Part shown: piece after piece, positions 44,202 through 55,003 of the stretch
How the letters are laid out: every line of letters begins with the position of its first letter
Numbering within the stretch: the stretch's first letter is position 1
NCBI GenBank assembly: GCA_038238245.1
Contig: JBBRXX010000018.1
Coordinates: 22,411-86,410 of the forward strand
Length of the DNA: 64,000 nt
Direction of reading: 5' to 3'
Origin: DASQHW01 sp038238245
GTDB lineage: Bacteria > Actinomycetota > Acidimicrobiia > IMCC26256 > PALSA-610
The notes under the pieces: generated by a model
The model's database searches: none
Told to the model about the DNA's origin: nothing
What the model saw: only the letters and a program-made list of their open reading frames with translations
Made by a program: the position numbers and the translations under genes

Positions 44202-45383
44202 ATGCCTGACGAAGCCCGCGTTGTCGAGCTCTGTGACGACCTCCTGCAGAAGCTCGATCCGAAGACGACGCCCCCGGCAGAGTTCCTCGGCGCCCAGTTC
44301 GACCTCGGCCTCGGATGGGTGCACTTCGCCGAAGGGTACGGAGGTCTCGGCCTCTCGCCGAAGCTGCAGAACACGATCAACGCCAAGCTGTTCGCGGCCG
44401 GCGCGCCGTACCCGTACGCGCGGAACCCGATCGGGTACGGCATGTGTGCGCCGACGATCGTCACGCACGGCACCGACGCGCAGAAGCAGCGTTACCTGCG
44501 GCCGCTGTTCACCGGCGAAGAGATCTGGTGCCAGCTGTTCAGCGAGCCCGGCGCCGGCTCCGACGTCGCGAGCCTCTCGACGCGTGCGGTGCGCGACGGC
44601 GAGGAGTGGGTCGTCAACGGCCAGAAGGTGTGGACGACGCTCGCGCACGTTTCCCGGTTCGGCATCGTGCTCGCGCGCACCGATCCCGAGCAGGTGAAGC
44701 ACAAGGGCATGACGATGTTCGTCGTCGACATGCAGGCGCCCGGCGTCGAAGTTCGCCCGCTCGTGCAGGCGACCGGTGATGCCGAATTCAACGAGGTGTA
44801 CTACACCGACGTCCGCATTCCCGACGCCGAGCGTCTCGGTGACGTCGGCGAGGGCTGGCACGTCTCGCTGACGACGCTGATGAACGAGCGCGTCTCGATC
44901 GGTGGCCAGGTCAACCCGCGCGGGTCCGGGGTCATCGCGGTCGCCGTGAACCAGTGGAAGCGCAACGGCTTGCGGGCAGATCCCGTCGCGCGCGACAACC
45001 TCACGCGGCTGTGGGTCGACGCCGAGGTGAACCGCCTCACCAACATGCGTGCCTCGCAGCTCCGCGCCAAGGGCACGCCCGGGCCCGAGGGGTCGGTCGG
45101 GAAGCTGGCAATGGCCGGTCTCAACCAACGGATCATGAGCTTCGTCATGGACCTGATGGGCCCCGAGGCGCTGCTGTACCCCAGCGGCTACACGATGGAG
45201 CGGCCCCGGAACGCGATGGACCTGTCGAACCCCCAGAAGGCCTTTCTACGCGTACAGGCCAATTCGATCGAGGGCGGGACCACCAACATCATGAAGAACA
45301 TCCTCGCCGAGCGGGTCCTGGGCCTGCCGGGCGAGCCGAGGGCCGACAAGGACGTCCCCTGGAGCCAGGTGCCACGCAGCTGA
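44202..45383 (+). CDS. Acyl-CoA dehydrogenase
   Basis: The 393-residue paralogue of the gene at 9244. It carries CQLFSEPGAGSDVASLSTRA, WVVNGQKVWTTLAHVS, and the C-terminal QANSIEGGTTNIMKNILAER, and ends VLGLPGEPRADKDVPWSQVP, nearly the same as the paralogue. The ATG at 44202 has GAGGAG 7 bases upstream. An upstream 20-base palindrome overlapping the -10 suggests repression by a TetR protein, probably relieved by an acyl-CoA. Confidence 0.91.
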   Translation: MPDEARVVELCDDLLQKLDPKTTPPAEFLGAQFDLGLGWVHFAEGYGGLGLSPKLQNTINAKLFAAGAPYPYARNPIGYGMCAPTIVTHGTDAQKQRYLRPLFTGEEIWCQLFSEPGAGSDVASLSTRAVRDGEEWVVNGQKVWTTLAHVSRFGIVLARTDPEQVKHKGMTMFVVDMQAPGVEVRPLVQATGDAEFNEVYYTDVRIPDAERLGDVGEGWHVSLTTLMNERVSIGGQVNPRGSGVIAVAVNQWKRNGLRADPVARDNLTRLWVDAEVNRLTNMRASQLRAKGTPGPEGSVGKLAMAGLNQRIMSFVMDLMGPEALLYPSGYTMERPRNAMDLSNPQKAFLRVQANSIEGGTTNIMKNILAERVLGLPGEPRADKDVPWSQVPRS

Positions 45384-45452
45384 CGCGCTCCGCGGCCGTC
45401 GCCGCGATACCTGCCCGGGACGGGCAACCAGACCTGAAGTTCAGGGTCCGGG

Positions 45453-46790
45453 ATGCCGACCTGGAAAGAGATGAGCGGGCGGCGGCGGGTCATATTCACG
45501 TTGTGCGTCGCGCTCGCCCAGGTGTGCACGCTCACCGCGGCGGGTGCGACGCCCCCGAGTGGCAGCGTGCCGTCGACCACGACCACGACGATCACGCCGG
45601 TTCCTCCGCCCGCGTTCGCGCTTCCCCCCGACTTCGGGCTCCAGCTCCTGCAAGCCCAGGCGAAGGCGAAGGTCGACCTCGTCACGGCGCAGGCAGGCTT
45701 GGGGCCGGCCACACGCGCCGCGCAGCGGGCCAAGCACGAGGACGCGCTCGCCCGGCGGCACCTGAAGCGGTTGACCGCAACCGCGCGTGCAACCGCCCGC
45801 CGGCTCGACGCGACGCGCCGGCACCTGCGCATCGCGTCGGCGGAGGCGTACGTCAATGCGGACTCGGCGGGCCTGGCGGCTGCGCTCTCGACGTTCAGCA
45901 GCGCCAGCTCCGTGGTCGACGCCGCGAGCAAGCTCCACATGATCTCGACGTACGACAGCAACCAGCGTGATGCGCTCCAGGAGTACCTCGACCTGAAGGC
46001 ACGTGTCGACCGGCAGGTCGATGAGATCAGTCAGCTCCGCGACCGCACCAGCCGCCGGCTGCTCGCGGCGATGCAGGGTCTCAGTGACGTGAAGCACGGG
46101 ATCGACGACGCCGCCCATCGCATCGCGGACACGCTCGTCGGTATCACGAAATTCGAGGCTGCGGCGACGAGTGCGGCGAGCCCGATCCTCGGACCGTCGC
46201 GTCTGAGCGCGAACCAGATGGCGGCGTTCGTGAACGCCGAGAAGTACGAGCCCCGCATCACCGTGCCGTTGCGCGATCTTGCGCAGATGTACCTGGACGA
46301 AGGCGCGCGGACGGGCGTGCGGGGCGACGTCGCGTTCGCGCAGTCGATCCTCGAGACCGCCGGGTTCAGAAATCCGGGAAGCGCGCCCACCGACAACAAC
46401 TTCGCGGGAATCGGGTGGTGTGACTCCTGCGCGCACGGATACAACTTCCCCGACGCGCTGACCGGCGTGCGCGCCCAGCTCCAGCTCTTGCGCACCTACG
46501 CCGATCCCAAGTTCCCGCAGGCGGACTACACCGACCCGATCCTGTTGCGCGGCACGTTGACACTCGGGTTCCGCGGCAAGGTACAGACGTGGTGGGACCT
46601 GTGGGGCACGTGGGCCACGGGCGCGCTGTACGGCCAGCGCGTCTACGACATCTACGAACGCCTGGTGTCGTTCGCCAAAGGCGTAACCGCCCTTCCGGCG
46701 GCGCCGCTCGGAGTTCCCCCGCCCTCCTCGGGCAAGCCTCGCGAGATCACGAGACCGCCCGGCTCGGGTCCCGGTACCAAGAAGCCCTGA
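45453..46790 (+). CDS. Secreted coiled-coil protein with a glucosaminidase (peptidoglycan hydrolase) domain
   Basis: The 445-residue protein has a signal peptide (SGRRRVIFTLCVALAQVCTL, cleaved near AAGA), a Thr/Pro linker, a long coiled coil (about residues 60-240) and then a glucosaminidase-like domain (PF01832 type): DVAFAQSILETAGFRNPGSA supplies the catalytic glutamate, followed by DNNFAGIGWCDSC. The tail is Pro-rich. The ATG at 45453 or the one at 45471 could be the start; the second gives the more compact signal peptide. A role in cell-wall cleavage at division is plausible. Confidence 0.8.
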   Translation: MPTWKEMSGRRRVIFTLCVALAQVCTLTAAGATPPSGSVPSTTTTTITPVPPPAFALPPDFGLQLLQAQAKAKVDLVTAQAGLGPATRAAQRAKHEDALARRHLKRLTATARATARRLDATRRHLRIASAEAYVNADSAGLAAALSTFSSASSVVDAASKLHMISTYDSNQRDALQEYLDLKARVDRQVDEISQLRDRTSRRLLAAMQGLSDVKHGIDDAAHRIADTLVGITKFEAAATSAASPILGPSRLSANQMAAFVNAEKYEPRITVPLRDLAQMYLDEGARTGVRGDVAFAQSILETAGFRNPGSAPTDNNFAGIGWCDSCAHGYNFPDALTGVRAQLQLLRTYADPKFPQADYTDPILLRGTLTLGFRGKVQTWWDLWGTWATGALYGQRVYDIYERLVSFAKGVTALPAAPLGVPPPSSGKPREITRPPGSGPGTKKP

Positions 46791-46822
46791 CGCGCGATCC
46801 GCAGACCCGCGATCATGGCGGG

Positions 46823-47665
46823 ATGCGGTTCGCGGTGTTCACCGTCAGCCTGCCGGAATGGTCGCCACTCGAAGCGGTGACGCACCTGCGCGAGCTCGGC
46901 TATGACGGCGTCGAATGGCGGGTCGTGGATCAGCCGCCGTTCGATGGGACCGCGACCCCGGCCTTCTGGTGGGCGAACCGTTGTACGTGGCCGCTCGCCT
47001 CATTCGTCGACGACGCCCGTGACATCCGGGCGTTGAGCGACGACGCCGGTCTCGGGCTGCCGAACGTGGGCACGTACGCCGCGTGCGGCGACAGTGACGG
47101 GATCGATCAGGCGATGCGGGGTGCGGCGCGCATCGGGGCGCCGAGTGTGCGCATCACCGTTCCGAAGTACGACGGCAGAGCGCCGTACCTAGCGCTGCGG
47201 GACGCGGCCCGGCGCGACTTCGACCACGTCGTTCGCGCCGCGCAACGCCACGGCGTCCGCGCGCTCGTCGAGATCCACATGCAGACGATCGTGCCCAGCG
47301 CGAGCGCGGCGGCCGCGTTCCTCGGCGAGTTCGATCCGGTGCACGTCGGAGTGATCCATGACGCCGGCAACATGGTGTTCGAGGGCTACGAGGCATACCG
47401 CATGGGCGTGGAGGTGCTCGGCCCGTACCTCGCCCACGTGCATCTGAAGAGCGCCCGTTGGATGCACGACGAGCGCGCCGGATGGCGTCCGGAGTTCGCG
47501 CCCCTCCGAGACGGCGCGGTGGACGTGCGCGCCCTGTTCGAGGCGCTCGCGGCCGTCGGCTACGACGACTGGGTGTCGTTCGAGGATTTCTCGACTGCGC
47601 AGCCGTTGCTCGAGCGAACTCGCGACAACCTCGAGCTCGTGAAGACGATACGAGCGGGCGTGTAG
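46823..47665 (+). CDS. Sugar phosphate isomerase/epimerase-like TIM-barrel protein
   Basis: The 280-residue protein belongs to the xylose-isomerase-like TIM-barrel family (PF01261). Recognisable parts are FAVFTVSLPEWSPLEAVTHL, the metal glutamate in RALVEIHMQT (about residue 153), GVIHDAGNMVFEG, LAHVHLKSARW and the last YDDWVSFEDFS. Metal ligands (Glu, Asp/His, His, Glu) are in the expected order. Substrate unknown. It lies 32 bases after the secreted hydrolase gene. Confidence 0.82.
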   Translation: MRFAVFTVSLPEWSPLEAVTHLRELGYDGVEWRVVDQPPFDGTATPAFWWANRCTWPLASFVDDARDIRALSDDAGLGLPNVGTYAACGDSDGIDQAMRGAARIGAPSVRITVPKYDGRAPYLALRDAARRDFDHVVRAAQRHGVRALVEIHMQTIVPSASAAAAFLGEFDPVHVGVIHDAGNMVFEGYEAYRMGVEVLGPYLAHVHLKSARWMHDERAGWRPEFAPLRDGAVDVRALFEALAAVGYDDWVSFEDFSTAQPLLERTRDNLELVKTIRAGV

Positions 47666-47718
47666 TCGCGCCCGCGCCGCGAGGAATATCCGCCTCGGGC
47701 GGGACGTTCCAGGCCTCT

Positions 47719-48153
47719 ATGCCGAACCTCGAAGATTTCGCCGGTGACTTCGCCGCGTACAACCAAGCCGTCGTGGACGAATTCCGCGACCACCGCGGGC
47801 AGGTCACCGGGATGTTCGCCGGTGCGCCGTTGGTCCTGCTCACCACGACGGGCGCCAAGTCGGGAACCCGCCGGACGACGCCCGTGGTCTACACGCGCGA
47901 CGGCGATCGCGTCGTCGTGATCGCGTCCAAGGGTGGCGCGCCGACGCACCCCGCCTGGTATCACAACCTCGTCGCGCATCCCGAGGTCACCGTGGAGCTG
48001 CCCGGCGAGACGTTCGAGGCGCGCGCGGTGGTACCGACGGGTGAAGAGCGGCAGCGGCTGTTTCGCGCGCAGGCGGATCTGATGCCGAACTTCGACGAGT
48101 ACCAGAAGAAGACGCAGCGGCAGATCCCGGTCGTCGTGCTCGAACGCGTCTGA
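47719..48153 (+). CDS. Deazaflavin (F420)-dependent nitroreductase-family protein
   Basis: The 144-residue protein belongs to the Ddn-like split beta-barrel family that uses F420H2. Hallmarks are LLTTTGAKSGTRRTTPVVYT (about residues 41-60), VVIASKGGAPTHPAWYHNLV, and PEVTVELPGETFEARA. These are the F420-binding loops of the family. It implies F420 synthesis elsewhere in the genome. The natural substrate is probably a quinone or another electrophile, as for Ddn. Confidence 0.92.
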   Translation: MPNLEDFAGDFAAYNQAVVDEFRDHRGQVTGMFAGAPLVLLTTTGAKSGTRRTTPVVYTRDGDRVVVIASKGGAPTHPAWYHNLVAHPEVTVELPGETFEARAVVPTGEERQRLFRAQADLMPNFDEYQKKTQRQIPVVVLERV

Positions 48154-48180
48154 GCTCCGGCGTCGCGCGCCGGAACATCG

Positions 48181-49173
48181 TCAGCCGGCGAGCAGTGACG
48201 AGTGGCCCGCCGACCACGCGCGCAGCAGATGCTCGGAGAAGTCGGCCTCGACTCGCTCGAGTGCCCTCGCACCGAACACGATGTCATGTGCGAGCCCGGG
48301 TTCGTCGATTGCAAGTGCTCCTGCCATGTCGTGCAGGGCGATCTTCCGGTGGAGGACGTCGGCCTCGACGTGTGCGTCGTAGAACGGCGCGCCGTCTTCG
48401 ATGCCGAGCCGCCGCAGGGTGTCGGCGTAGCGCTGCATCGGTGCCACCGATGACATCTCGAACAGCGCGAGGTGCCCGATGAGCGCGCCCCGCCAGCGCC
48501 GGTGGAGCCCGAACAGTGACATCAGGTTGACGGTGGCGAGTGTGACCGCGGGGATGCGATCGATGTACGCGCCGTACGTGGGATCCAAGCCGAGCGCGCG
48601 CATGGTGTTCGCGAACAGTGTCGCGTGCATCAGCTCGGCGTGACCGTCGCCGTACTCGCCGTATTGGATCTCGACGAGCGCGGCCTTGGCCCGGCCGCGC
48701 AATCGCGGGATCGCCCACGTGTGCGGATCTGCTTCTTTCAGCTGGTATGCCGAGCGATGGATTGCGAACTCCCGCAGCTGATCGAGCGAGCCCTGGTCCG
48801 AGAACCACTGGGAGAGGGAAGGCCCGTCGCCGGTCGTGAGCGCTTGCAGCTCGGCGGTGACCTTCGCCGGCGCGATGTCGCCGACGACGATGGCGCCGCG
48901 CAACCCGCGCTCGAACGCACGCTCGAGACGCGTGCGTTCACGTATCAGTGAGGGCTCCCATTCCCAGCCCTCGTCGATACCCGCGAATCCGCGGTAGTGC
49001 AGCTCGTACGCGAGATAGAGGGCGAGCATCGCGTCCTCGTCGTGGCACACGTTCCCGACGACCGTCGGCAGCCGGGGCAGCTCGTGGGGCGGGTGACTCA
49101 GGTGCGCGAGCAAGCACGCGCTGAGCGGTCCCCGCGCGTTCGGCGGCCGCGATTCGGTCACGGTGCGCGACAA
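48181..49173 (-). CDS. Iron-containing redox enzyme family (heme-oxygenase-like fold) protein
   Basis: The 330-residue protein resembles the haem-oxygenase-like diiron/iron family (Haem_oxygenas_2). Potential metal ligands lie in LAYELHYRGF (about residue 56), EIQYGEYGDGHAELMH (about residues 168-183) and YDAHVEADVLHRKIALHD (about 262-279), the three-helix pattern of the family. The start is uncertain: TTG at 49173 or the in-frame GTG at 49161; neither has a ribosome site. Reported members oxidise amino acids or fatty acids; the substrate here is unknown. Confidence 0.78.
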   Translation of the reverse strand: MSRTVTESRPPNARGPLSACLLAHLSHPPHELPRLPTVVGNVCHDEDAMLALYLAYELHYRGFAGIDEGWEWEPSLIRERTRLERAFERGLRGAIVVGDIAPAKVTAELQALTTGDGPSLSQWFSDQGSLDQLREFAIHRSAYQLKEADPHTWAIPRLRGRAKAALVEIQYGEYGDGHAELMHATLFANTMRALGLDPTYGAYIDRIPAVTLATVNLMSLFGLHRRWRGALIGHLALFEMSSVAPMQRYADTLRRLGIEDGAPFYDAHVEADVLHRKIALHDMAGALAIDEPGLAHDIVFGARALERVEADFSEHLLRAWSAGHSSLLAG

Positions 49174-49263
49174 ATTCAGCGAATTGATTGCAGGTTCGAT
49201 GAGGTGAGTGTTCCCGATCCTTGCGGCTCCGAACCCGCGTGCATCGCCGACGCAGAGTCCGCC

Positions 49264-50106
49264 TTACCGATTGCGGGCGGTGATCAGCCATGCGTGCGAG
49301 CCGAGGAGCACCCCCTCGTCGGTCTCGTTGGTCGCCAGGGTCACTCGCAGCCGGTCGAGCGCGCGTTCCTTGGTGTGGTCATCGAGTCCCTGCAACAGCC
49401 CCTTCGTGATGCTGAGCGTGCTCACGAATGCGAAACCGTCCTCCCCGTCGACGCCGAGCTGCACTGGTTCGTCGACGCCCGCGAGCTCGATGCCCGCGAA
49501 GCCCGCCTCCGTGAGGAGGTGTTGCACCGCGCCGGCATCCGCGAGCCCGAAGGGTCCCGGTGTTCCGGTGGGAGGGGCGGGAAGGTCGCGCCCGGCTGCC
49601 AGCGCGTGCCGGATCGCCAACAGCCAATCGTTTCGGGCCAGCTCCTGCCAGGCGAGCAGGCCGAGCCTTCCCCCGGGGCGCAAGGCCCGCCGGATGTTCG
49701 AGAACGCGACGACCGGATCCTCGAAGAACATCGCACCGAAACGGCTGATCGCAATCGAGGAGCGCTCGGGCGGGAAGGGATGCACCTGCGCGTCGGCTCG
49801 CGCGAACGTCACGTTCGTGATGCCTGCCTCGCGGCTGCGCTCTCGCGCTCGCGCGAGCATGCGCTCCGAGAGGTCGACGCCGAACGCGCTGCCGGACACC
49901 GCCCGGCGCGCCGCTTCGCGTGTCGTCGCACCGCATCCGCAACCGATGTCGAGCACCACATCGTCGGCGCCGACGACGACCGATTCGAACAGCCGGGCGG
50001 TGTGACGGCGCGTCGATGCGTTGAGGTGCTCCTCGTTCCGGGTCCAGCTGTCGCCCTCGTCGCCGTTCCATGCACGCGTCTGCTCGACGTTGACGTCGCC
50101 ACTCAT
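49264..50106 (-). CDS. SAM-dependent methyltransferase (class I)
   Basis: The 280-residue protein starts MSGDVNVEQTRAWNGDEGDS and has the SAM motif VLDIGCGCGATTREAARRA, VDLSERMLARARER, and FPPERSSIAISRFGAMFFED as motif IV. It resembles the UbiE/type 11 group of small-molecule methyltransferases. The ATG at 50106 matches family N termini; a possible -10 lies 6-7 bases upstream. It is divergent from a cupin gene across a large inverted repeat. Confidence 0.82.
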   Translation of the reverse strand: MSGDVNVEQTRAWNGDEGDSWTRNEEHLNASTRRHTARLFESVVVGADDVVLDIGCGCGATTREAARRAVSGSAFGVDLSERMLARARERSREAGITNVTFARADAQVHPFPPERSSIAISRFGAMFFEDPVVAFSNIRRALRPGGRLGLLAWQELARNDWLLAIRHALAAGRDLPAPPTGTPGPFGLADAGAVQHLLTEAGFAGIELAGVDEPVQLGVDGEDGFAFVSTLSITKGLLQGLDDHTKERALDRLRVTLATNETDEGVLLGSHAWLITARNR

Positions 50107-50136
50107 GCGTACATCGTTACCATGCGCTCGCGAATG

Positions 50137-50175
50137 TGCGTGGCGCAGGGCCCCTATAGGGCCTTCCGCCACGCA
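50137..50175. repeat. Large inverted repeat upstream of the cupin gene
   Basis: Outer arms TGCGTGGCG (50137-50145) and CGCCACGCA (50167-50175) are perfectly complementary. Between them lies the 10-base palindrome CCCTATAGGG (50152-50161). There is no T tract. It lies 26 bases before the cupin ATG at 50202. Confidence 0.7.
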
Positions 50176-50201
50176 TGTTGGACGATGGCGAGGGGGATGA
50201 G

Positions 50202-50657
50202 ATGGTGAGCAGCCCGCGTTTCTCGTACCTCGACGACCTGACGTGGCAGGAAGTCCGGCGCATGCGTCAGGGGGATCGGACGATGTCGGTGCGTGAGAAG
50301 TGGCTCGACTTCTCGCCCGCGTTCCTGTCGCTGTACGCGAAATGGGATCCCGGCATGATCGTGCAGCCGCACGGCCACAACAGTCATCACGTCGTGTTCG
50401 TGCTCGACGGCGAGATGACATGCGGCGACGTCGTGTGCCGCAAGGGCACGCACATCGCGCTCGACCACGGCGACACGTTCGGTCCCTTCGTCGCCGGGCC
50501 GGAAGGCGTCGAGCTCTTCGAGGTGATGATGGGCGACCCGCGATCGTTCCCCGTCGACACCGACGGACACGCGCGGTTTCTCGCGGACCGCGGCGCCGAA
50601 CAACTGCCGAATCCGCCGATCGACATGCCGGACTGGATCCAGGACACGCGGAGCTGA
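50202..50657 (+). CDS. Cupin-domain protein
   Basis: The 151-residue single-domain cupin has the first motif PHGHNSHHVVFVLDGEMTCG (about residues 56-75), with His and Glu metal ligands, and the second motif around RKGTHIALDHGDTFGPF. The ATG at 50202 is preceded by AGGGGG at proper spacing, so the upstream ATG at 50175 is unlikely. It lies 6 bases before the LLM-type oxidoreductase, probably in the same transcript. Reaction unknown. Confidence 0.84.
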   Translation: MVSSPRFSYLDDLTWQEVRRMRQGDRTMSVREKWLDFSPAFLSLYAKWDPGMIVQPHGHNSHHVVFVLDGEMTCGDVVCRKGTHIALDHGDTFGPFVAGPEGVELFEVMMGDPRSFPVDTDGHARFLADRGAEQLPNPPIDMPDWIQDTRS

Positions 50658-50663
50658 CCCACG

Positions 50664-51608
50664 GTGGCTCCGCCGTTCGCGCCCGGCTCGGTCTCGTTCC
50701 GCTGCTATCCGCACGACGGGCTCGACGCCGCCGCAATCGTGGACGAGTTGCGCGTACAAGCGGCGCTCGCGGTCGAGCACGGCTTCGACGGTGTGATGAC
50801 CAGCGAGCATCACGGCGGCTTCCCCGGATACGTACCGAATCCGTTGCAGCTCGCGGGCTTCCTGCTCGACGAGATGCCCACCGGTTGGGCCGCGCCGTGC
50901 CCGATGCTCCTGCTCCTGCGACCGGCCGTGCTCGTCGCCGAGGAGATTGCGTGGCTCGCGGCCCGTTTTCCGGGTCGCGTCGGTCTCGGGGTCGCGGCCG
51001 GCGCGCTACCCGTCGACTTCGAATTGTTGGACGCGACCATAGACGACCTGGGCCCACGTTTCGGCCGGGCGCTCGACACGGTGACGCGCGCGCTGCGCGG
51101 TGCCGTCGACGGTCCGCTCGCGGCCGATCCCGCGATCGCACGATGCGCGTCGGATCCGGTACCGGTGCTGAGCGCGGCGGCGAGCGTCACGGCCGCGCGC
51201 CGTGCCGCCCGCGCCGGTGCGGGCCTGCTGTTCGACTCGCTCGTGACGCCGGCCCGCGTGCGTGCTCTCGTCGACGCCTACCGTGCGGCCGGAGGGAGCG
51301 CCCCGTGCGTGCTGATCCGCCGGGCGTGGCTCGGTGCGCCGCCGCAGGCCGACGTGGATCGGCAGGTGGACATGTACCGCAGCTACGCACCCACGAACGC
51401 CCCGTCGCATTGGGGCGCGAACGAGATGGCGATCGGGATGTCGGCGGACGACGTTGCCGGCCAATTGGTCGACGCGGTGCGGACCGCGGGCGCGGATGCG
51501 TTGAACGTTCGTGTGCACGTCCCCGGCGTCACCGTCGAGGCCGCGCGCGAGCAGATCGCGTCCATCGGCGACGAGGTGCTGCCGCTCGTGCAGCGTCGCC
51601 TGCGATGA
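50664..51608 (+). CDS. Luciferase-like (LLM) flavin/F420-dependent oxidoreductase
   Basis: The 314-residue TIM-barrel protein resembles the bacterial-luciferase-like monooxygenase family. It has EHGFDGVMTSEHHGGFPGY (about residues 37-55), LLRPAVLVAEEIAWLAARFP and GRVGLGVAAGA, the family's cofactor-strand arrangement. A GTG start 6 bases after the cupin stop suggests a shared transcript. Cofactor (FMN or F420) and substrate are not decided by sequence. Confidence 0.85.
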   Translation: MAPPFAPGSVSFRCYPHDGLDAAAIVDELRVQAALAVEHGFDGVMTSEHHGGFPGYVPNPLQLAGFLLDEMPTGWAAPCPMLLLLRPAVLVAEEIAWLAARFPGRVGLGVAAGALPVDFELLDATIDDLGPRFGRALDTVTRALRGAVDGPLAADPAIARCASDPVPVLSAAASVTAARRAARAGAGLLFDSLVTPARVRALVDAYRAAGGSAPCVLIRRAWLGAPPQADVDRQVDMYRSYAPTNAPSHWGANEMAIGMSADDVAGQLVDAVRTAGADALNVRVHVPGVTVEAAREQIASIGDEVLPLVQRRLR

Positions 51609-51655
51609 CGCGATCCCTTGGCGGCGGCAATGCCTTCATCGGTGAGCGCGCGCCG

Positions 51656-51661
51656 TAGCCT
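51656..51661 (+). promoter_or_regulatory. -10 element of the flavin reductase-like gene (leaderless)
   Basis: TAGCCT ends 6 bases before the ATG at 51668. Confidence 0.5.
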
Positions 51662-51667
51662 CCGCTC

Positions 51668-52216
51668 ATGGCAACGAAGGAAGGTCCTGTCCCGCCGTTT
51701 CCCGCGGGTGCCGACGCCGACGAATACGACCGGCTGCGGCGTCGTGTGCTGTGGAAGATGCCGTCGGGTCTCTATGTCGTCGGGAGCACCGACAAGGGGA
51801 CTCGTCGCAACGGCATGACGCTGAACTGGGCGACGCAGGTGTCCTTCGATCCGAAATTGCTCGGCATCGGCGTCGAACGCTCGGCCGTCACCCACGAGCT
51901 GATCGAGGCCGCCGGCGTGTTCAGCCTCTGTCTCATCGACCGCGAGGACCGGGCGATCGTCCGGAAGTTCACCAAGCCCGTCGACGTCGACCTCGATGCC
52001 CACACCTTGAACGGCTTCCCGTACACCGACGGCCCGGTCACCGGTGCGCCGGTGCTTTCGCAGTCCGTTGCGTACGTCGAGTGCGAGGTCCGCCAACCGG
52101 TACCGGTCGGCAATCACATGCTGTTCCTCGGCGAGATCGTGAACGCCGCGTTCCTGAAGGACGAGGACACGCCGGTGCTCCGCATGGAGGACACGCGGAT
52201 GAACTACGGCGGCTGA
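51668..52216 (+). CDS. Flavin reductase-like (FMN-binding split barrel) protein
   Basis: The 182-residue protein resembles flavin reductase domain proteins. It has LWKMPSGLYVVGSTDKGTRR, then NGMTLNWATQVSFDPKLLGI (the flavin strand), FSLCLIDREDRAIVRKFTKP and HMLFLGEIVNAAF. It could supply reduced flavin to the neighbouring oxidoreductase. The ATG has a TAGCCT -10 6 bases upstream and no ribosome site. It is followed by a prenyltransferase gene with its own promoter. Confidence 0.86.
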   Translation: MATKEGPVPPFPAGADADEYDRLRRRVLWKMPSGLYVVGSTDKGTRRNGMTLNWATQVSFDPKLLGIGVERSAVTHELIEAAGVFSLCLIDREDRAIVRKFTKPVDVDLDAHTLNGFPYTDGPVTGAPVLSQSVAYVECEVRQPVPVGNHMLFLGEIVNAAFLKDEDTPVLRMEDTRMNYGG

Positions 52217-52251
52217 GGCGACCGACCGGCGCGATCTCGGCCGTCGCGTCG

Positions 52252-52257
52252 TAGGCT
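52252..52257 (+). promoter_or_regulatory. -10 element of the UbiA-like gene (leaderless)
   Basis: TAGGCT ends exactly 7 bases before the ATG at 52265. Confidence 0.55.
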
Positions 52258-52264
52258 TCGGCGC

Positions 52265-53299
52265 ATGGCCGACATCTCCGCAGGTCAAAGGCTCGAAGAA
52301 GCACCGTCCGGTCGCCTCTTCCAGAACTGGCGGTACGTCCTGGCGACGACCAACCCGCCCCGGGGCCGTCTCGATCCCGTCTCCAAATGGTTGTACCTGA
52401 CCCGCGCCGGCGTGCTGCCGATGACGCTGGTCGCGGCGGCGGTCGCGGGTCTGCTCGCGATCTTTCGCGGCGACGACGTCTCCTGGGGCTGGTTCGCGCT
52501 CGCGTCCGTCGGAATCATCGGTGCGCACATGGCGAACAACCTGATGAACGACCTCTTCGACCTGGGTGTCGGCACCGACCGCGAGGACTATCCGCGCAAC
52601 TTGTATTCGCCGCATCCCGTGCTCTCCGGCGTCATCACTCGCAAAGGTCTCGCCGGGTGTGCGCTCGTGGTCAACACGATCTGTCTCGCGATCATGATCG
52701 TGCTCACGATCGCGCGGGGTTGGCCGATCGTCGCGTTCGCGCTCGGCGGCTTCCTCCTTTCGACGGCGTACACCGCGCCGCCGTTGCGACTGAAGAAGCG
52801 CGGTCTCGGTGAGCCGACGGTGTTGGTCGTGTGGGGGCCGCTCATGGTCGGCGGCACGTACTACGCGGCCACCGGCACGATCCCGGGCGCGGTCGTGCTC
52901 GCGTCGCTTCCGTATGCACTTCTGTGCACCACCGTGTTGATGGGGAAGCACATCGACAAGGTCCCGTGGGACGCCGCCGACGGCACGCACACGTTGCCGG
53001 TGATCATGGGCGAATCGGTGGCGCGCCGCCTCACGCAGGGCATGTTCGTGCTCTTCTACGTGTCGATCGTGGCGCTCGTCATCGCGCGCGTCCTCCCGGT
53101 TGCGTCACTGCTGGTCGTGTTGGCGTTCCCGGTGCTGCGCCGGACGTTGGAGGCGTACTCCAAGCCGAAGCCGGAGACGTCGCCGATACCCAACCCGGTC
53201 TGGCCGTTGTGGTTCGCGGCAATGTCGTTCCTCGTGACCCGCCGCGCCGGTGGGCTCTTCGTGCTCGGGCTGATCATCGGCGCGATCGTCGGCTGGTGA
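52265..53299 (+). CDS. UbiA-family prenyltransferase
   Basis: The 344-residue integral membrane protein has the first acidic motif NNLMNDLFDLGVGTDREDYP (about residues 93-112), the second HIDKVPWDAADGTHTL (about 236-251), and about nine hydrophobic segments. It is a second UbiA-type enzyme beside menA (31576). Its N-terminal 40 residues are soluble and it lacks menA-like GARPKT. Acceptors could be a quinone precursor, a chlorophyll-like or a lipid head group; sequence alone does not decide. Leaderless start. Confidence 0.82.
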   Translation: MADISAGQRLEEAPSGRLFQNWRYVLATTNPPRGRLDPVSKWLYLTRAGVLPMTLVAAAVAGLLAIFRGDDVSWGWFALASVGIIGAHMANNLMNDLFDLGVGTDREDYPRNLYSPHPVLSGVITRKGLAGCALVVNTICLAIMIVLTIARGWPIVAFALGGFLLSTAYTAPPLRLKKRGLGEPTVLVVWGPLMVGGTYYAATGTIPGAVVLASLPYALLCTTVLMGKHIDKVPWDAADGTHTLPVIMGESVARRLTQGMFVLFYVSIVALVIARVLPVASLLVVLAFPVLRRTLEAYSKPKPETSPIPNPVWPLWFAAMSFLVTRRAGGLFVLGLIIGAIVGW

Positions 53300-53374
53300 A
53301 TCGCCAGCGGTGAACGCCGCGGTGATACGGAGTTACGCTGCGCAGCGAACAGAGTGGGGAACGAGGAGGCGACG

Positions 53375-54995
<1,621 letters not shown>

Positions 54996-55003
<8 letters not shown>

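Noticed and set aside
45433..45445. CCTGAA-G-TTCAGG palindrome before the secreted hydrolase gene as a regulator site
   Set aside because: It is short, single, and does not match a known operator I can name (it is not an actinobacterial SOS box). No second copy seen.
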